A stretch of DNA of 64,000 bases from positions 1 to 64,000 of the forward strand of contig NZ_AUBU01000003.1 in the NCBI RefSeq assembly GCF_000429405.1, given 5' to 3'. The notes under the pieces were generated by a model, which did not search any database, was not told where the DNA came from, and saw only the letters and a list, made by a program, of their open reading frames with translations. The translations under genes and the position numbers were made by a program. Source of the stretch: Algoriphagus marincola DSM 16067. Its GTDB lineage: Bacteria; Bacteroidota; Bacteroidia; Cytophagales; Cyclobacteriaceae. This document shows, in pieces, positions 8,601-16,379 of this stretch. Each line of letters begins with the position of its first letter. Position 1 is the first letter of the stretch.

Positions 8601-9129
8601 AATGAACATAAGTCTCATCCCAAGTTTCGAATTCCTCAATCCCGTTCATGATGGGGTGATCCGCATCGACAATCGTAGCTGTGAAATTGCCTTCACCATG
8701 GGATTCAAATTGGCCTCCTACAGCATTGACGTACCAATCTGAATTGCGAAAGCACCAAGAAGCACTATGGATTGGAATTAAGGCTTTTCCGCTTTGTACA
8801 TAGTCTTTGAGAGCATTTTCCTGATCAGAAGTGATGTCATCGTGATTAGCATAAATCATCAGGCCATCATAATTGTAAAGCATCTCCTCATTCAGATCAT
8901 TGGGATCGGCAGTGTAAGTCAGGTTGATGCCTTTTTGGAACAAAGGAATTCCAAGATGCTGCATGAATTTCTCGGAATTATGATGCTCGCTTTCGTGTCC
9001 AAGCACAAGAATTTCAACTCTTCTTGGCTCTGTCATAGAGAGGAATACTTCCTTTTTGCTTTGGCTACAGCTCGCTATCAATAGAAGCAAAAGCGCAAAA
9101 AGGCTAATTCCTATATTCTTTAGATTCAT
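5632..9129 (-). CDS. ThuA / PVC-type dehydrogenase / HEAT / LamG-like / cupredoxin lipoprotein
   Basis: A 1165-residue multidomain lipoprotein. The signal ends in lipobox IASC with Cys21 as the lipid anchor. In order: a ThuA-like domain (about 40-240, 'VEILVLGHESEHHN', 'IPIHSASWCF'); a PVC-type beta-propeller dehydrogenase domain (about 285-640) with calcium-type loops such as 'EDTDGDGKAD'; HEAT-like repeats (about 690-830); a LamG-like domain (about 870-1020); and a C-terminal cupredoxin (about 1040-1165). The copper ligands H1081, C1149, H1154 and M1158 are visible (MQHNLV, VCTVPGHWRIM). In related proteins a c-type haem domain often sits at the C-terminus; here a blue-copper domain takes that place and could pass electrons on from sugar oxidation in the periplasm. 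It is the first gene of the operon. The substrate is unknown. Confidence 0.88.
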   Translation of the reverse strand: MNLKNIGISLFALLLLLIASCSQSKKEVFLSMTEPRRVEILVLGHESEHHNSEKFMQHLGIPLFQKGINLTYTADPNDLNEEMLYNYDGLMIYANHDDITSDQENALKDYVQSGKALIPIHSASWCFRNSDWYVNAVGGQFESHGEGNFTATIVDADHPIMNGIEEFETWDETYVHSQLNPDMHVLMERVDGDHREPYTWTLEEGKGRVFYTAYGHNEETWKQPEFQELVANGILWAVGDEVNALLAAYEIPQPEFQDAEIPNYERKDPAPRYQLPLSPEESMKTVQLPVGFEMTLFASEPMIINPMSMTWDESGRLYVIETVDYPNEVRTEGGNDKIKILEDTDGDGKADKVTVFAENLNIPTSIMAVNGGILISMAPDFVFLKDTDGDDVADVREVIMTGWGKSDTHAGPSNLKYGFDNKIWGVLGYSGFRGTVSGVEHSFGQGVYRFKPNGENLEYLGNTSNNTWGLAFTEDFETFISTANGQHSVYFSMENKYVKRPVFQGSANTVHGIDSHYDMPHLTPFLRQVDWHGGYTAAAGHYFYTARSFPEKFWNRIAFVAEPTGRVLHNAIIESDGSGYTEKNGFNILASSDEWFSPVHAEVGPDGALWVADWYNFIIQHNPTPRGFENGAGNAYINPLRDSQHGRIYRVSYKGGEDSKTFDLRDASNAELMEALKSENMFWRLTAQRLIVEQQNTEVIPDLYKIIADQSVDKIGLNAPAVNALWTLHGLGQLDGSNKEASMLVEKALRHPSAAVRKNALRVLPSNQESLRAILGSGILDDSDMHTRKFAFLALSEMPFSEDAAKTLLQTAEKDENGQDPFLPQAMFAAVLSHPTEFAKRDNTAALQASGDSEVSLADRISRSLVAEQYPLDSRNSILFPPDIAGKEISIRMIVSKANNPMDGILVASGNNTNGYSLYIYEDALHFAVAQDEKLTIISTKKPLPEEQFIIDANLVEDGSMSLKINGEEIGKAKTKGLFTTELSPRRVRVGQNDSRNQVGKYVGGWMFSGRISNKSTLALKKPGTDLSEDSDKVATVSANGSSIVKLAVIPHEMKYDKTTFTVKAGSQVTIDFENPDFMQHNLVIGQKGSMETIGEAADALARDPKGSEQNYVPKIPQVIAATRLVDPEGRESLVFVAPTEPGEYPFVCTVPGHWRIMNGIMIVE

Positions 9130-9194
9130 GATTATTTGGGTTTAAGCAATATCGAGAAGCTATATTCCACAATTTTGGTGAATACTTCTTCCTA

Positions 9195-9222
9195 TTTGTT
9201 GGTATTTTCTGACTGTATTTTG
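9195..9222 (+). promoter_or_regulatory. Possible promoter of the AraC regulator gene
   Basis: TTTG at 9195-9198 and TATTTTG at 9216-9222 are 17 bases apart. They resemble the Bacteroidota -33 (TTTG) and -7 (TAnnTTTG) elements, with the -7 box one T short. The region lies between the divergent AraC gene and the sugar-oxidation operon and probably also holds the operon promoter and operator. Confidence 0.35.
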
Positions 9223-9263
9223 CTTATTTAGGTCCCGTAATGATAAAATTAAGTCATTAAGCA

Positions 9264-10136
9264 GTGAGAAAGCCCTTAAAAAAGTCAAGAATTCCCGAAA
9301 ACAAAGCCCTTTTGATTAAGGACTTGGTAGCCCCATATTTTGATGTCAATTGGCACTTTCATTCCGAATATCAGTTATTTACTGTTTTGAAGGGTAGGGG
9401 AACCCGTTTCGTCGGAGATAATATTCAGGCTTTTCGGGAAGGCGATATGGTCTTGACGGGGCCTAATCTTCCACATCTATGGAGAAATGATCCAGCTTAT
9501 TTTCGTAGTGAAAATCAATTGGAAACTCGCGGCGTGGTGATTTATTTCCCTGAGAATTTCCTGAATGATTCACCCTTTGTTTTTGAAGAGTTTGAGCCCA
9601 TTTCTGTTTTACTGGAGCAATCGAGGTTTGGAATTGAAATAGGGGGAGAGACCAATCTTCAGGTCAAAAAGCTGATGCTGGACATGCTCCAAAGTTCCGG
9701 TCCAAGCCAAGTCATTCATTTGTTGAGTATCTTGGAGACTATTGCTCATTCTAACGAAAAGCAATTGATCGCTAATCCTGGTTATATCAACTCACATAAA
9801 GAATCTGAAGAAGATAGAATGGGTAAAGTGCATGATTATGTCATGAATCATTTCCAAGGAAAAGTATCACTTGAAGATGCAGCTGGCCTTGCTAATTTGT
9901 CGGTTTCAGCTTTCAGTCGCTTTTTCAAATCCCGGATGAACCGCTCTTTTTCTGATTTTTTGACCGAAGTTCGAATTGCTCATGCTTGTAAGCTGCTGCA
10001 CGATACCGATTTGAATGTCAGCGAAGTAGCCTTCAGTTCAGGCTTCCATACACTCTCTAATTTCAATCGGCTTTTTCGGCAGCGAACCCAAAAAACACCC
10101 TTAGAATATCGAAAGGAATACCAGCTTCATTTTTAG
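9264..10136 (+). CDS. AraC-family transcriptional regulator
   Basis: A 290-residue regulator. The N-terminal cupin-like sensing domain (about 20-150) has 'NWHFHSEYQLFTVLKGRGTR' and 'GDMVLTGPNLPHLW', typical of AraC proteins that bind small sugars. The C-terminal region (about 185-288) holds two helix-turn-helix motifs ('SLEDAAGLANLSVSAFSRFF', 'NVSEVAFSSGFHTLSNFNRL') and the conserved 'QKTPLEYRKEY' end. The start is GTG at 9264. It is transcribed divergently from the ThuA/PVC operon, so it is the natural candidate regulator of that operon, responding to its sugar (inference). Its 3' end overlaps the next convergent gene by 4 bases. Confidence 0.92.
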   Translation: MRKPLKKSRIPENKALLIKDLVAPYFDVNWHFHSEYQLFTVLKGRGTRFVGDNIQAFREGDMVLTGPNLPHLWRNDPAYFRSENQLETRGVVIYFPENFLNDSPFVFEEFEPISVLLEQSRFGIEIGGETNLQVKKLMLDMLQSSGPSQVIHLLSILETIAHSNEKQLIANPGYINSHKESEEDRMGKVHDYVMNHFQGKVSLEDAAGLANLSVSAFSRFFKSRMNRSFSDFLTEVRIAHACKLLHDTDLNVSEVAFSSGFHTLSNFNRLFRQRTQKTPLEYRKEYQLHF

Positions 10137-10597
10137 GCTTTAATTTCAATATCCAACTGCCTTCCTTCTTCCTGCGCTTTCTTATCCATTCCTGCACCTA
10201 TTGCCAACCCGATGGACATACCGATCGGAATACCTATTCCAAAGAAGGCCATATTTCCCAAAGTAAGCCCAAAAACCACTCCGAATGGAATCCCAAAAGT
10301 TGCCATTCCCATAGCCATCCACATGGTTTGAAAATGCCCTTTTGGAACTAGACCAAGCTCTTTTTTGACGAGGGAAAGAATTAGTGATTGGGAATTTCGG
10401 ACCTGCTTTAGCAGTTCTTTATTCGAACCTGAAAAGCCGTTTAACTTATCAATTTCCTGATTGATAGAATTCAAAATTTCAATCGGTATCTCTCTTTTTC
10501 TCAATTCTGACAAAAGATTCTTTAACAGAGAATAAGCAGTATTAAATTTGCTATTCTGTTCAATTTCTGGGCTTTCGATTAATTCTATGATCTCCAT
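10133..10597 (-). CDS. Small membrane protein, function unknown
   Basis: A 154-residue protein. Residues 1-85 are charged and helical, with coiled-coil character. Residues 92-140 are two glycine-rich hydrophobic helices ('MGMATFGIPFGVVFGLTLG', 'IGIPIGMSIGLAIGAGMD') resembling a glycine-zipper hairpin. The C-terminus is charged again. It follows the LytTR regulator gene after 14 bases on the same strand and is probably the last gene of that operon, which makes it a candidate partner or output of the two-component system. I do not recognise the family. Confidence 0.75.
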   Translation of the reverse strand: MEIIELIESPEIEQNSKFNTAYSLLKNLLSELRKREIPIEILNSINQEIDKLNGFSGSNKELLKQVRNSQSLILSLVKKELGLVPKGHFQTMWMAMGMATFGIPFGVVFGLTLGNMAFFGIGIPIGMSIGLAIGAGMDKKAQEEGRQLDIEIKA

Positions 10598-10611
10598 CGG
10601 TCTATTTTTTC

Positions 10612-11286
10612 CTACTCGATTTTAATTTTGGTCATGACTTCATCAGAATAAGTAGAACTCACCGGGACGATAAATTTCCCAAGTCGCAACTGATGCTTTT
10701 CTGCAACTTTGATTTGGTTTTTATTGGCAAGGAATGAACGATGGGTCCGGATAAAGTAGGAGGGCAGCAGTCGCTCGGCTTCCTGAAGTGTCATCCGACT
10801 TTGATACTTTTCCTCACTGTTTTGAAAAATCACATAATTCCCCTGCGATTCGCAGTACAATAAGTCCGGAAAGTCTATTCGCACCTGACCTTCCTGTGTT
10901 TTGATGAAAGTCCAGGAATCATCCGTATTTCCCAAAATACGGGTTCTGGCTTTTTCACAGGCCTTCACAAAGCGGGTAAGGTTGAAAGGCTTCAAGAGAT
11001 AGTCCAAAGCCTCTAAGTCAAATCCTTTTACTGCAAACTCCGAATAGGCTGTAGTAAAAATCACCTCTGTGCCAGCAGGAAGGAGTTCTACCAGATCAAT
11101 TCCTGAGATATCCGGCATATTGATATCTAGAAAAACCAAAGGGATATCATGATTTTTAAGGTATTCCAGTCCCTGCATTGCATTGATAAAGCTGGCCTGA
11201 ATCTCTAAAAAAGGCACTTTCGAAGCATGGGATTTGATCACTTCTAATGCAAAACCCTCATCATCGATGGCAATAGCTTTGATCAT
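10612..11286 (-). CDS. LytTR-family response regulator
   Basis: A 224-residue response regulator. The receiver domain (1-115) has the acidic pocket 'DDEG' and phospho-acceptor Asp54 in 'VFLDINMPDISG', with the Thr/Lys positions in 'VIFTTAYSEFA' and 'YLLKPF'. The LytTR DNA-binding domain (about 125-224) is recognisable by 'FIRTHRSFLANKNQI'. It starts 3 bases after the stop of the LytS-type kinase and will be its cognate partner. Targets are unknown; autoregulation of this operon is usual for the family. Confidence 0.93.
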   Translation of the reverse strand: MIKAIAIDDEGFALEVIKSHASKVPFLEIQASFINAMQGLEYLKNHDIPLVFLDINMPDISGIDLVELLPAGTEVIFTTAYSEFAVKGFDLEALDYLLKPFNLTRFVKACEKARTRILGNTDDSWTFIKTQEGQVRIDFPDLLYCESQGNYVIFQNSEEKYQSRMTLQEAERLLPSYFIRTHRSFLANKNQIKVAEKHQLRLGKFIVPVSSTYSDEVMTKIKIE

Positions 11287-11289
11287 AGA

Positions 11290-12699
11290 TTAATGAATTT
11301 GCACTGAAAAATGTACAAAGAAATCCGAGTCATTGGATACAATATTTAATTGATGCCGGTTGGGATAAACCAAGTTGAGACGCTTTTTCACATTTTCCAA
11401 ACCTATCCCTGAAGTTTCATTCGATCTTTCTGTAGACTTGACTGGATGCACACTATTGACCAAGTCGAGATGAACCGAGCCTGAGATGCATCGCAAGTTC
11501 ATCCGAATCCACGATTTTTCTTTCGAAGAAATTCCATGTTTGAATGCATTCTCCACAAAAGGAATCAATAGCATGGGAGCAATCTGACCCTGACAGCCAT
11601 CCGTATTGATTTGAAAATCCACATCCAGATTTTCCTGCGAACCAAAACGAAGCATCTGTAAGTCGAGGTAATTTCGGAGATAGTCTATTTCCCGAGAAAG
11701 GGAGATTTTGGGTTGCTGATTTTCATGAAGCATAAAACGCATCATATCTCCCAGCTTTTGGATACCGTCAGATGTATTTTCTGCATTTTCCATCAAGGCA
11801 CTCGCATAAAGGGTGTTTAGGGCATTAAAAAGAAAGTGCGGATTGATCTGAGAGCGAAGAAAATCAAGGTTTGCCTGTCCTTGTCCTACCTCCGTGCTGA
11901 GGTTGAAAATTTTACCTGTCAGGTTTTCGTACTTCTTGAAAATCAGATTTGATAAAGGATTGATTATCAATAAAATAATTCCATTGATCAAAAATCCAAT
12001 TAAAATAATTTCCTCTTGACCATTCCCGGCAGCTATTGCAAAAAACACAAAGAACACTATGACCAACAGTAGAGCCAAATACCAATTTGCTTGCTTGTTT
12101 TTACCTGCTTTCCGCTTGCCATAGACCAGGTAATAATTGTAGAGAACCAAGGATAGCAAAACCGGGAAAATCATAATAAATAGAATCAAAACACCCTCAT
12201 CGATCACAGAGGATTGTCCCAGTAATAGGAAGAAAATGAGCACAATAAAGGTCAAAATCATCCTGGCCAAATTGTAAAAATAGTAGGAAGAAACCCGGGG
12301 CGGTGTGAGCATATTCTTCAATACCAATGCTCCTCCTTGATGGCTAATATACAAGAAGATAACCCCCAAGAAGAGTTGGAAAAGCTTCTCAAAAGATCGG
12401 TCTGAGGCTACCGTAAGGACTGTTGAAAATATGAAAGCGAGGCCAAAAGTCAGGATTCCCCAACCGATCAGAGGACCGATTTTCCGGTTTTTCAGATAGG
12501 TTGGAATCAACTGCATATGGAAAATATAAAATACCACATAGAGCGCGGTAGGAACAAAAATGCGGTCATAGGGCGAGGGGAGAGTTCCAGCCCATCTATT
12601 GGTATTCATGCTGATCAAATTGAATAGCACGATACTGACGAAAACCAAAGTGGTAATCCACCATTCGATCTGTCTAAAATCAAAACTTCTTTCCTTCAT
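11290..12699 (-). CDS. LytS-type membrane sensor histidine kinase
   Basis: A 469-residue kinase of the His_kinase (LytS/YehU) family. The N-terminal half (about 15-255) has several hydrophobic membrane helices. The kinase motif 'SQINPHFLFNALNTL' follows, with phospho-acceptor His288. The C-terminal ATPase part shows 'IPFVENAFKHGI' (N-box) and 'GIGLENVKKRL' (G-box). It is paired with the LytTR regulator directly downstream. A 36-codon membrane peptide gene ends 10 bases before its start. The stimulus is unknown. Confidence 0.93.
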   Translation of the reverse strand: MKERSFDFRQIEWWITTLVFVSIVLFNLISMNTNRWAGTLPSPYDRIFVPTALYVVFYIFHMQLIPTYLKNRKIGPLIGWGILTFGLAFIFSTVLTVASDRSFEKLFQLFLGVIFLYISHQGGALVLKNMLTPPRVSSYYFYNLARMILTFIVLIFFLLLGQSSVIDEGVLILFIMIFPVLLSLVLYNYYLVYGKRKAGKNKQANWYLALLLVIVFFVFFAIAAGNGQEEIILIGFLINGIILLIINPLSNLIFKKYENLTGKIFNLSTEVGQGQANLDFLRSQINPHFLFNALNTLYASALMENAENTSDGIQKLGDMMRFMLHENQQPKISLSREIDYLRNYLDLQMLRFGSQENLDVDFQINTDGCQGQIAPMLLIPFVENAFKHGISSKEKSWIRMNLRCISGSVHLDLVNSVHPVKSTERSNETSGIGLENVKKRLNLVYPNRHQLNIVSNDSDFFVHFSVQIH

Positions 12700-12709
12700 A
12701 ATGTTGGGG

Positions 12710-12820
12710 TTAAATCAAGTTTACTAGTTGGTAGAGATAACAAACAAGGGCGAGCAGCAAGAGGAAATAGATTCCTCTATGCCTTTTTACTTTTTCTTGG
12801 ATTGGATTGCTTGCCTTCAT
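12710..12820 (-). CDS. Unlisted 36-residue single-pass membrane peptide
   Basis: Reading the minus strand from the ATG at 12820-12818 gives 36 codons ending in TAA at 12712-12710. The product has a basic N-terminal part (KASNPIQEKVKRHRG) and one strongly hydrophobic helix (IYFLLLLALVCYLYQLVNLI), so it would insert in the membrane with its N-terminus inside. It ends only 10 bases before the LytS-type kinase, in the same orientation, and so probably shares its transcript. A helix with a positive-inside flank and operonic spacing is unlikely by chance but not proof. It may be a small regulator or ligand of the kinase (inference). Confidence 0.5.
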   Translation of the reverse strand: MKASNPIQEKVKRHRGIYFLLLLALVCYLYQLVNLI

Positions 12821-12869
12821 GGACACAAGAATCGCAAATCCTGAATTAGTCATCAAAAAGTTGGGATGA

Positions 12870-12990
12870 ATAGTGGGTTTAGTGGGATGGAACGGTGGGA
12901 GAAGGGAAGTTTGGGGGTTGGGGAGTTAGGGAGTTAGGAAGTAGGAAGGTTGGTGAGTTAGGAAGTTTGGGAGTTAAGTAGTGGGAATAG
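12870..12990. repeat. Degenerate G-rich GGGAGTTAG tandem repeat
   Basis: About 120 bases on the plus strand consist of imperfect short units such as GGGAGTTAG, GGAAGTAGG and GGAAGTTTGG. There is no ORF through it on either strand. It lies between the two-component operon and the DASS transporter. Similar GGAAGTAGGAAG words occur at 53471-53531, so this belongs to a family of simple dispersed repeats. Confidence 0.5.
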
Positions 12991-13124
12991 GATGTTTATC
13001 GTCATGGCGAGGAGCTGATTTCAAAATCATTGTTTGTTAAAATATCAAGTTGTGACGAAGCCATCTCCTTAGGAATTAGAAAGTTTAAAGGATGCAAGGT
13101 TATTTTATCTGAGTTTGGGAAAAA

Positions 13125-14591
13125 TCAAAAAGGATAAATCTCCAGATCGATATTCCAAAGAACGGGAAGAAGGAAATACACTAAGAGACTAACTATCAGT
13201 ATGGAGAAAATATTTAGCCAAAACCCTGCTTTGACCATATCTTTCATTTGTAGAAAGCCTGATCCAAATACGACAGCGTTGGGTGGAGTAGCCACAGGAA
13301 GCATAAATGCACAACTCGCAGCTAAAGTAGCTCCCACCATTAAGCCAAATGGATGAAGATCCAGCTTGAGGGCGACAGAAGCCAAAATCGGGAGAAGCAT
13401 TGAGGCTGTGGCCACATTGGATGTAACTTCCGTAAGGAAATTGACCGAAGCGATAATAATCAGCAGCAATAAGAAGAAAGAAATTCCTTCTATCAAGGTA
13501 AACCGTTGACCAATCCATTCCGCCAGTCCGGTTTCTTTGAATCCTTCCGCAAGAGCCAAACCACCTCCAAAAAGTATCAAAATACCCCAAGGGATGCGTT
13601 CAGCGGTTTTCCAATCCAAAATTCTTTTAGTTTTAGTTGAATCGGGGAGGAGAAACAAAACCAAAACTCCTGTCAAAACGATAATGGTATCATCAATACC
13701 CGGGATAAACTTAGCCAGAAAAAAGCTTCTTGAAATCCAGGAGAAGCAGACTAAGCCAAAGACTATCAATACATTTTTTTCTTCATAGGAGATTTTTCCA
13801 AGTTTTATAAGTTGCCCTTTTACAATATGTTTCGCGTCATTTAGCTTAAAGTTCTTGGGAAGGGGATTCGCATAAGTGACCAAATACCACCAGCAAATAA
13901 GAATTAAGAAAACAGCGAGGGGAAAGCCAAAAAGCATCCATTCATTAAATCCAATGGTGTAATCATAAAGATCACTGACTACGGCTGCTAGAATAGTATT
14001 GGTAGGGGTACCGATCAAAGTAGCCACGCCACCAATGGATGCGCTGTACGCGATACCCAACATGATATTTTTACCCAATCGATCGCTGAGTTGGGATTGA
14101 TCAGCTCCAAATTGCTCTTGAAACTGCTTTACAACTGCTAAGCCGATCGGAAGCATCATCAGTGAAGTTGCCGAATTGGAAATCCACATAGAAAGAAAAC
14201 CGGTAGCTACTATAAATCCCAAGACAATAGTTCTTAAGTCAGTTCCAATCAATTGAATAATCGATAGGGCGATCCTCCGGTGTAAATTCCATTTTTCAAT
14301 TCCTGTAGCCATTAGAAATCCGCCCATGTATAGCATCACTGTAGGATGCATATAGTTTGATGAAACAGATTTTATAGGAAGAATTCCCAGAGTAGGCATT
14401 AGAATTAAAGGCAAGAATGCAGTAGCTGCTATAGGTAGTGCTTCAGTGATCCACCAGATCGCCATCCAGCTGGCCAAAGCCAACATGGCCAAAGCTTCTT
14501 GATTTAAATCGGGAGAATTTACGCCATACAGGATGATAAAAAATGAAAGTGGGCCTAGAATCAATCCTAGACTGGTAAAAGAAATCTTCAT
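13125..14591 (-). CDS. DASS-family (SLC13) sodium/anion symporter
   Basis: A 488-residue integral membrane protein of the divalent-anion:sodium symporter family. It has about 11-12 hydrophobic helices and two SNT-type signatures: 'WISNSATSLMMLPIGLAV' with 'GGVATLIGTPTNTI' in the first half, and 'NFLTEVTSNVATASMLLPIL' with 'LPVATPPNAVVFGSG' in the second. It imports di- or tricarboxylates or sulfate with sodium; the sequence alone does not choose. It is a single-gene unit with 425 and 353 bases of flanking intergenic DNA. Confidence 0.92.
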   Translation of the reverse strand: MKISFTSLGLILGPLSFFIILYGVNSPDLNQEALAMLALASWMAIWWITEALPIAATAFLPLILMPTLGILPIKSVSSNYMHPTVMLYMGGFLMATGIEKWNLHRRIALSIIQLIGTDLRTIVLGFIVATGFLSMWISNSATSLMMLPIGLAVVKQFQEQFGADQSQLSDRLGKNIMLGIAYSASIGGVATLIGTPTNTILAAVVSDLYDYTIGFNEWMLFGFPLAVFLILICWWYLVTYANPLPKNFKLNDAKHIVKGQLIKLGKISYEEKNVLIVFGLVCFSWISRSFFLAKFIPGIDDTIIVLTGVLVLFLLPDSTKTKRILDWKTAERIPWGILILFGGGLALAEGFKETGLAEWIGQRFTLIEGISFFLLLLIIIASVNFLTEVTSNVATASMLLPILASVALKLDLHPFGLMVGATLAASCAFMLPVATPPNAVVFGSGFLQMKDMVKAGFWLNIFSILIVSLLVYFLLPVLWNIDLEIYPF

Positions 14592-14944
14592 TAGGGTGGT
14601 GGACTTAAAGACGGGGACTAAGTTAAAAATATTTCAGAATGTGTAGGTGGAAAAAATATTTACTTAACATAATATAAATTATGTAACAAAAGAGTAATAT
14701 CTCAATTCTCAAACGGATCACAGTACGACTCTAAGGAGCTTCTCAAACGCTGTGAAGTTCAAAATCTTGGCAAATTACCTTTCAAATAGGTCAATGAGTG
14801 AGATTTTGAAATTTTGTAGTAGTCAAATGAAAGAAATGACGTAGTACTCATCCTTGCTATATCAGTCATAAATAAAGTACTTACCAATGTTTTGAAATAA
14901 GATTATTTCATTAATAGTCGTAATCAATTTACAATTTAAGCCCA
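14592..14944. other. Divergent intergenic region upstream of the beta-glucan locus
   Basis: These 353 AT-rich bases should contain the promoter of the beta-glucan locus (plus strand) and of the DASS transporter (minus strand). I found no clean TTG-N19-TAnnTTTG pair, no leader ORF and no strong hairpin. No regulator gene lies beside the locus. Confidence 0.35.
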
Positions 14945-16225
14945 ATGAAAATTTCCACCTTTTTAATCCTCGCCTGCCTTCTTTTCCCTAAAATTCTTTA
15001 TTCTCAAAATTCTCAAGTAGAACTGATTAATGATGATCAAGGAATAAAGCTCTTGGTTGAAGGAGAAAGTTTTATGGTCAATGGTATGAACTGGGATTAT
15101 TTTCCGAGAGGTACCAATTTCGACTATAGTCTTTGGGATCAACCGGATGAATTCATCATGAAAGCTCTTGATGATGAAATGTCACTTTTAAAAGACATGG
15201 GGGTCAATTCGGTGCGAATATACATAGGTATTCCTCCAAGATGGATTACATATATCTACAAGAATTACGGAATTTATACCATGCTCAATCATGCTTTTGG
15301 TCGATATGGAATGGACCTTAATGATGGTTGGATGGAAAACACGGAATATTCTGACCCCAGAGTAAGAAGAAAATTACTGAAGGAAGTCGTAGAGATGGTA
15401 AAGGAGTACCAAGGGACAGAAGGCATCCTACTCTACCTACTTGGTAATGAAAACAACTATGGATTATTCTGGGAAGGCGCTGAAACAGAGGATATTCCAG
15501 AGGAGAATGAGGAATCAATCATCCGAGCTACTGCCATGTACAAATTGTTTAATGAGGCAACTGTCGCTATGAAAAAAATTGACAGGACTGTGCCCATAGC
15601 TATTTGTAACGGTGATTTACTCTTTCTAGAGATCATAAAAGAAGAGTGTCAGGACATAGATATTTTCGGAACAAATATGTACCGCGGTTCATCCTTTGGA
15701 GATGCTTTTGAGCGCGTTAAAAATGAATTAAATAAGCCCATTCTTTTTACAGAATTTGGTGCAGATGCTTTTAATGCCATTACAAAAACTGAGGATCAAA
15801 AGTCTCAAGCATTCTATATGGTTGAAAATTGGAAAGAAATCTATGAAAATGCTGCAGGCTTGGGAAAATCCGGAAATTCCCTGGGAGGATTTACATTTCA
15901 ATTCAGTGATGGTTGGTGGAAAACCGGTCAAACCGTCGAACTTGATATTCATAATAATGAGGCATCCTGGGCAAATGGCGGATATGAATTTGACTACAAA
16001 AAAGGAGAGAAAAACATGAATGAAGAATGGTTTGGGATCACTTCTAAAGGTGAAACAAACCCAGAAGGTTACTATAAACTCTATCCAAGAGCCGCGTATT
16101 TTGCCCTGAAAAAAGCACATGAAATAAATCCCTTTTCACCTGGAATGACCCTAGAAAAAATTGAAAAACACTTTTCAGCTATTGATTTAGCCGAATCTAT
16201 TCAACTAGCCAATATATATAGGTGA
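14945..16225 (+). CDS. Exported clan GH-A glycoside hydrolase (GH2-like TIM barrel)
   Basis: A 426-residue protein with a cleavable signal peptide (about residues 1-20). It then has a substrate-entry segment ('VEGESFMVNGMNWDYFPRG') typical of GH2/GH72-like barrels. The two catalytic acids of clan GH-A are in place: Glu169 in 'LLGNENNYG' (acid/base) and Glu270 in 'LFTEFGADAF' (nucleophile). A tryptophan-rich strand 'GFTFQFSDGWWKTG' follows, as expected for the last beta strands. It is the first gene of a plus-strand locus with GH17, GH3 and phosphorylase genes, so a beta-glucan is its likely substrate in the periplasm. It could also be a transglycosylase. The exact family is uncertain. Confidence 0.82.
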   Translation: MKISTFLILACLLFPKILYSQNSQVELINDDQGIKLLVEGESFMVNGMNWDYFPRGTNFDYSLWDQPDEFIMKALDDEMSLLKDMGVNSVRIYIGIPPRWITYIYKNYGIYTMLNHAFGRYGMDLNDGWMENTEYSDPRVRRKLLKEVVEMVKEYQGTEGILLYLLGNENNYGLFWEGAETEDIPEENEESIIRATAMYKLFNEATVAMKKIDRTVPIAICNGDLLFLEIIKEECQDIDIFGTNMYRGSSFGDAFERVKNELNKPILFTEFGADAFNAITKTEDQKSQAFYMVENWKEIYENAAGLGKSGNSLGGFTFQFSDGWWKTGQTVELDIHNNEASWANGGYEFDYKKGEKNMNEEWFGITSKGETNPEGYYKLYPRAAYFALKKAHEINPFSPGMTLEKIEKHFSAIDLAESIQLANIYR

Positions 16226-16241
16226 ACCTCAACCAAAGTCC

Positions 16242-16349
16242 ATGGAGTCCCGAAAAGGCAAAATGTTAGAAAGATTCATGGTATCAGAGAGAAGCAACAA
16301 AGAAATTGGCCTTATCGCTCGTTTGGTTGAGCAGATAGCTCTATTTTAA
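16242..16349 (+). CDS. Possible 35-residue ORF between two glucan-locus genes
   Basis: An ATG at 16242 opens 35 codons to a TAA at 16347. The product (start MESRKGKMLERFMVSERSNK) is basic and helical. It sits in the 154-base gap between the GH-A hydrolase and the phosphorylase, in the same orientation, but no family resemblance or ribosome-binding site supports it. It could be a chance ORF. Confidence 0.2.
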   Translation: MESRKGKMLERFMVSERSNKEIGLIARLVEQIALF

Positions 16350-16379
16350 AGTCTTTATTCTTAGTCTAAAAAATTTTAT

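Noticed and set aside
13189..13590. A 133-codon minus-strand ORF inside the DASS transporter
   Set aside because: It lies in another frame of a clear transporter gene and its translation has no recognisable pattern.
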